Part shown: positions 58,987 through 64,000 of the stretch, piece by piece
How the letters are laid out: the number at the start of each line of letters is the position of its first letter
Position numbering within the stretch: position 1 is the first letter of the stretch
DNA from: Candidatus Latescibacterota bacterium
GTDB lineage: Bacteria > JAAXHH01
Length of the DNA: 64,000 nt
Assembly: GCA_012270975.1 (NCBI GenBank)
Contig: JAAXHH010000006.1
Location: forward strand, 1-64,000
Direction of reading: 5' to 3'
The notes under the pieces: model-generated
Database searches by the model: none
Told to the model about the DNA's origin: nothing
What the model saw: the letters and a program-made list of their open reading frames with translations, nothing else
Program-made: the position numbers and the translations under genes

Positions 58987-59724
58987 TCAAATCTTCCTCG
59001 CCACGTGCCGGTCTTCGTAAATCCCCTTTAGAAACCTATCCGGATTGAGTTCTTCGGGCATATAATGCCATGCCGTGCTGTAACGGGTGCGGCTGCTGTG
59101 GTTGTCGTATGCGCCGTGCAGGAGATTGGCGGAAAACAGCACGACCGTCCCCGCGGGAATGACCAGGTCCACGGCCTGCGCTTCATCGACCTTCGTCCAG
59201 CTGCCATGCCTGCTCAACTGACTGCGGTGTTCGACAATCTCACCGATCCGGTGGCTGCCGGGAACCACCCGCAAACAGCCATTCTCCACGTCCGAATCTT
59301 CCAGGTAGATCCCGCAACTGACGATGCGGTCCGTATCGGTCCCGAAATAGAAATTGTCCTGGTGCCAGCCCGTAGACGTTCCGCCGTCGGGCAGCTTCGG
59401 AAAGAACTTGGTGCCGAATACGTCGATGTTGTCACCGATCAGTGCGGCCACGCGATCCACAATCGCCGGCTCGCGCGCCAGTTCCAACACCCGTTCATCG
59501 ACCACGCATACGCCCTGGACTTTGTGCAGCAGACCCGCCCTGGGTTCGCCGCGTTCGTCCAGCTCGAGTGCCCAGTGCGGCGTCTGCTCGGCCAATCGGC
59601 GCCCCTCGGCGACGAGTTCATCGAACACCTGCTTGTACCAGGCCAGTCGCTCGCCCTGTATCAGGGATTCAAAAACGAGATAGCCGTCTTCGCGGTACTG
59701 CACTACCTGGTTGTCAGTCAACAT
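58987..59724 (-). CDS. Phytanoyl-CoA dioxygenase family protein (PhyH) 5
   Basis: 245 residues from the ATG at 59724, with AGAGG five bases upstream; a longer frame begins at 59754. WHQDNFYF gives His121 and Asp123, NLLHGAYDN gives distal His203 and SSRTRYS the anchoring Arg (212/214). It is closest in layout to ectoine-hydroxylase-like and PhyH-type enzymes acting on small polar molecules. Substrate unknown. It shares the minus strand with the DUF4377 lipoprotein upstream, 72 bases apart. Confidence 0.9.
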   Translation of the reverse strand: MLTDNQVVQYREDGYLVFESLIQGERLAWYKQVFDELVAEGRRLAEQTPHWALELDERGEPRAGLLHKVQGVCVVDERVLELAREPAIVDRVAALIGDNIDVFGTKFFPKLPDGGTSTGWHQDNFYFGTDTDRIVSCGIYLEDSDVENGCLRVVPGSHRIGEIVEHRSQLSRHGSWTKVDEAQAVDLVIPAGTVVLFSANLLHGAYDNHSSRTRYSTAWHYMPEELNPDRFLKGIYEDRHVARKI

Positions 59725-59796
59725 GAGAACCTCTTTGGAATGGCGGCGTTCCACTATGTACCTCTCGCGCCCGGTAACCGGTACCGAGCCGCGGAA

Positions 59797-60645
59797 TCAT
59801 CCGCCCTGCGTCTCCTCGAGCGTCTCCAGCCAGCGATAACCGTAGGCCGGAACATTGGGCGATCCGGCCATGCCGTCGGGAAACATGCTGAACTTCTCGA
59901 CGCGCAGGCGATAGTTGTATTCGTGCCTGGGCAGGAAGCCCACGATCTCACCGCGGTAGGGGGCGCCGTTGAAGACCTTGCAGTACCCGGCATAGCCGTC
60001 GCCGCATTCGATCCTGCCCCAATCGATGGTGATCTCCTCTTCCGTGCCTGCCGCCCTGGTTTTCGAGACCACGTTTGTCAAAACGTACCGTCCATCGCCG
60101 TACCGATTGGCCTCGATGACATAGTAATGGCCTGCCTCGTATTCGAAGTCATTGATGTAATCGTCGTACGGAGCGCCGTCCACCACCGGGCAGAAGTCGT
60201 CACTTCGGGCGCATACGACGCGCGCGGGACCTACCGACAAGGTTACCGCCGTGGACGGCGCCGGGGTCTTCTCCAGTTGCTCCAGCAGCCGGTACGCGTA
60301 TTGACTTGCATCCTGCGGCGGCTCTTGCCCGTCCCACGGATCGTACTTGCCGATCCGGAGGCGATAGGTATAGCCAGCCTCGTACTCGAAACCTTCGATT
60401 GCATCATAGAACAAAAGACCGTCGACCACCATGCACGTCCGCAGGCCCACACCGTAGCACTTGGCCAGGGTGGGGCCGACGTTAACGACCCTGGTCTCGA
60501 TGTACTCCTGGCCGTCCGGTCCGGGCTCGATCGGGTCTGGTCCTACCGGGTCCTCTGAGCCGTTACAGCCGGCAAATACCAGGACCACAAGTATCGAGGG
60601 AATGAAGCTCAGAAAGCGATAGGTTGAAGCAAGGAAGTGTGGCAT
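59797..60645 (-). CDS. Lipoprotein with three DUF4377 repeats
   Basis: 282 residues from the ATG at 60645, with AAGGTG upstream; a longer frame begins at 60702. A hydrophobic signal (about 10-27) ends in VFAGC, a lipobox-like site with Phe at -3. Three homologous blocks follow, each with paired Cys, a VV/VF-x-G-x-x-Y strand, a GFEYEAGYxYxLRI-type strand and a Y-x-Y/V...L stretch (about 50-140, 140-215, 215-275). These match DUF4377, usually found once per protein, so this is a triplication. It should sit in the outer or inner membrane facing the periplasm. Function unknown. Confidence 0.8.
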   Translation of the reverse strand: MPHFLASTYRFLSFIPSILVVLVFAGCNGSEDPVGPDPIEPGPDGQEYIETRVVNVGPTLAKCYGVGLRTCMVVDGLLFYDAIEGFEYEAGYTYRLRIGKYDPWDGQEPPQDASQYAYRLLEQLEKTPAPSTAVTLSVGPARVVCARSDDFCPVVDGAPYDDYINDFEYEAGHYYVIEANRYGDGRYVLTNVVSKTRAAGTEEEITIDWGRIECGDGYAGYCKVFNGAPYRGEIVGFLPRHEYNYRLRVEKFSMFPDGMAGSPNVPAYGYRWLETLEETQGG

Positions 60646-60870
60646 GCTCGTGCACCTTGGTTGAGAAAGCGGGGACTGTATTTTAACCTGCAAGATTTCC
60701 ATTGTTCCATCAAGACGATTTTAGGGCGGGATGGTTCCCCGAACGCGTGCAAATTTCCCATATTCCTCTTGCATGCGAACGGGCCAGGTCGGTATTTTTT
60801 ATAGCTGAAAGGTCATATGACAGACATGCAACGAATCCCTGATTTTGCGTCATACTTCAGAACACATTAA

Positions 60871-63015
<2,145 letters not shown>

Positions 63016-63020
63016 TTTCA

Positions 63021-63060
63021 GATGGTGCAGGGCTCGGACTGATGGTGTTGGGCGTGGACT
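63021..63060. repeat. 20-base tandem repeat after katG
   Basis: Two adjacent 20-base units (63021-63040, 63041-63060) both begin GATGGTG and end GGACT and differ at four positions. Like similar arrays in this window, it lies directly after a gene end. Confidence 0.65.
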
Positions 63061-63150
63061 AGCGGACTATTTGATTGCGCGCGATCACGACCTGGTACGC
63101 CAGGGATTCGTGGCGTGATTCGCATGACGAGCCCCAACGGAAACCGGTGA

Positions 63151-63822
63151 TCAGAAACCCAGAACGCCGTAGTCGCCGTCCAGGATCAGGCGTGCCGACA
63201 CGTACATTCCCAGTAGCGCGAAGAGCACCCAGGGAGCGTTCAGGGCGCCGATATAGACGAACAGCTCTTCCCGGGTTATATGGTGCTGCCTCCTGGCCAC
63301 GAAGAAACTGACCCAGTAGACAGACGTCATGTAGGTCCACTGCCAGGAAAGCACGAGACCGAGGATGCCGGCCAGGACCGCAGGCATGAACTCGACGGTA
63401 AAGGCCCCGTAGAGGATTACGGTTGGAATCGGTGTAAAGAAACCGTTGGCGACATCGACGTTGAAACCCCAGGTGCGGCGGTCTGAGAAGGACCCGTCGA
63501 AAAGGGCGTACGTCGCCCAGACATCGGCCCAGATCGTCGGGGACAGGATTCTTCTCAACGGCACCCTGGTGGTAAGAAACTCGACCGCCGGCGTTCGGCC
63601 GGTCTCCTGTTGCCGCCTTCGCCAGTACTCGGTGCGCGTCTCGATGTAGTCCCGTTTGAGGAACAGGCACACCTCCCAGTAGCAAACCAGCAGATTCGTC
63701 GAAAAGAACAGACTCATCAGGCAGTGGATGAGGTTGATATCCCCGACGAAGTGATAACGAGTACAGATGCCGAGCAGCGCCAACAGCGTGACCACCAGCG
63801 CTGCGAACAATCCGGCCGCCAT
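63151..63822 (-). CDS. Polytopic membrane protein, unknown function
   Basis: 223 residues with five or six hydrophobic segments (about 2-22, 33-53, 95-110, 130-170 as two, 195-215). AAAGGAG eight bases before the ATG supports the start. Polar pieces, such as FKRDYIETRTEYWRRR after helix 2 and YALFDGSFSDRRTWGFNVDVANGFF, suggest conserved loops with acidic and aromatic residues. I cannot name a family. It is transcribed convergently with katG and divergently from the gene starting at 63974, and could be a membrane enzyme or transporter subunit. Confidence 0.7.
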   Translation of the reverse strand: MAAGLFAALVVTLLALLGICTRYHFVGDINLIHCLMSLFFSTNLLVCYWEVCLFLKRDYIETRTEYWRRRQQETGRTPAVEFLTTRVPLRRILSPTIWADVWATYALFDGSFSDRRTWGFNVDVANGFFTPIPTVILYGAFTVEFMPAVLAGILGLVLSWQWTYMTSVYWVSFFVARRQHHITREELFVYIGALNAPWVLFALLGMYVSARLILDGDYGVLGF

Positions 63823-63973
63823 CCCCGATCTCCTTTCATGTGCATGCAGGCAAACAGTAGGGATATGTTGTAACTAAATCAGCAGTCCATCAAGGTGTTT
63901 GTAAAGTGGTACAGCGTAGCTGCGAAGCGGTGGTACAGCCGTAACTGAACTATTTGAAATGGGGAGAACTTCC

Positions 63974-64000
63974 ATGCTGATCGTCGATTCCCACCTGGAT
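63974..64000 (+). CDS. Probable membrane dipeptidase (peptidase M19), 5' end only
   Basis: Only nine codons are inside the window. They read MLIVDSHLD, with GGGGAG in front of the ATG as ribosome site. I-V-D-x-H-x-D is how peptidase M19 and other amidohydrolases begin, with the HxD metal ligand. The rest of the gene lies beyond the window, so the call rests on this short peptide. Confidence 0.45.

Overview
The window looks like a piece of chromosome from an uncultured, metabolically versatile bacterium. Five divergent phytanoyl-CoA dioxygenase (PhyH) genes, tandem GH172/DUF2961 genes, a sulfatase, two 800-residue FtsX-like permeases, an ERG24-like and a steroid 5-alpha-reductase-like gene, and many single-copy HAD, GNAT and APH enzymes fit the gene style of Latescibacterota, Poribacteria or Gemmatimonadota-type genomes. 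This placement is inferred from gene content only. No rRNA, tRNA, CRISPR array, transposase or phage gene was recognised. Most of the window is GC-rich; by eye the first 6.2 kb is clearly AT-richer and holds defence-like genes.

Layout. (1) 0-6.2 kb, a defence-like island: an unknown protein, a HEPN/AbiU2 protein, an AAA ATPase with a small membrane protein, and an overlapping nucleotidyltransferase-DUF262 pair. (2) 6.4-9.4 kb, DNA housekeeping: a ParC/GyrA-type topoisomerase subunit followed by exonuclease III. (3) 9.8-16.7 kb, a plus-strand catabolic block: double metallo-beta-lactamase protein, two near-identical GH172 enzymes, PhyH, a DCC thiol oxidoreductase, an esterase and a small membrane protein. 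(4) 16.7-19.2 kb, hisG-hisC-GNAT on the minus strand. (5) 19.4-34.5 kb, an accessory zone: a GrpB pair, a truncated HAD gene, two FtsX-like permeases, APH-like kinases, an MFS exporter, higBA, an ECF sigma factor with a solenoid-like protein, an orphan HigA, and an HTH/membrane-protein pair. (6) 34.5-36.7 kb, a minus-strand operon of an acetoacetate-decarboxylase-like protein, an Asp/Glu-racemase-superfamily protein and DUF3830. (7) 37-46.6 kb, sulfatase, unknown protein, S9 peptidase, NUDIX-HAD pair, PhyH, HADs, an APH(3')-like kinase and an inositol-monophosphatase-like enzyme, ending at a strong hairpin. (8) 47.9-51.6 kb, a divergent locus of an HTH-fused citrate synthase facing an isopropylmalate-dehydrogenase-like gene and a second citrate synthase. 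(9) 51.7-60.6 kb, PhyH/SDR/PhyH, a neutral-ceramidase homologue, the ERG24-like and 5-alpha-reductase-like pair, a methyltransferase, PhyH and a three-repeat DUF4377 lipoprotein. (10) katG, a membrane protein of unknown function and the first codons of a probable M19 dipeptidase.

The most interesting loci are the nucleotidyltransferase-DUF262 pair, the ATPase-membrane pair, the eukaryote-like sterol reductase pair, the divergent double-citrate-synthase/IPMDH locus with palindromic sites between the genes, the ECF sigma factor with a solenoid protein, and a racemase-like enzyme whose second catalytic cysteine is aspartate. Short degenerate tandem repeats recur between genes across the window.
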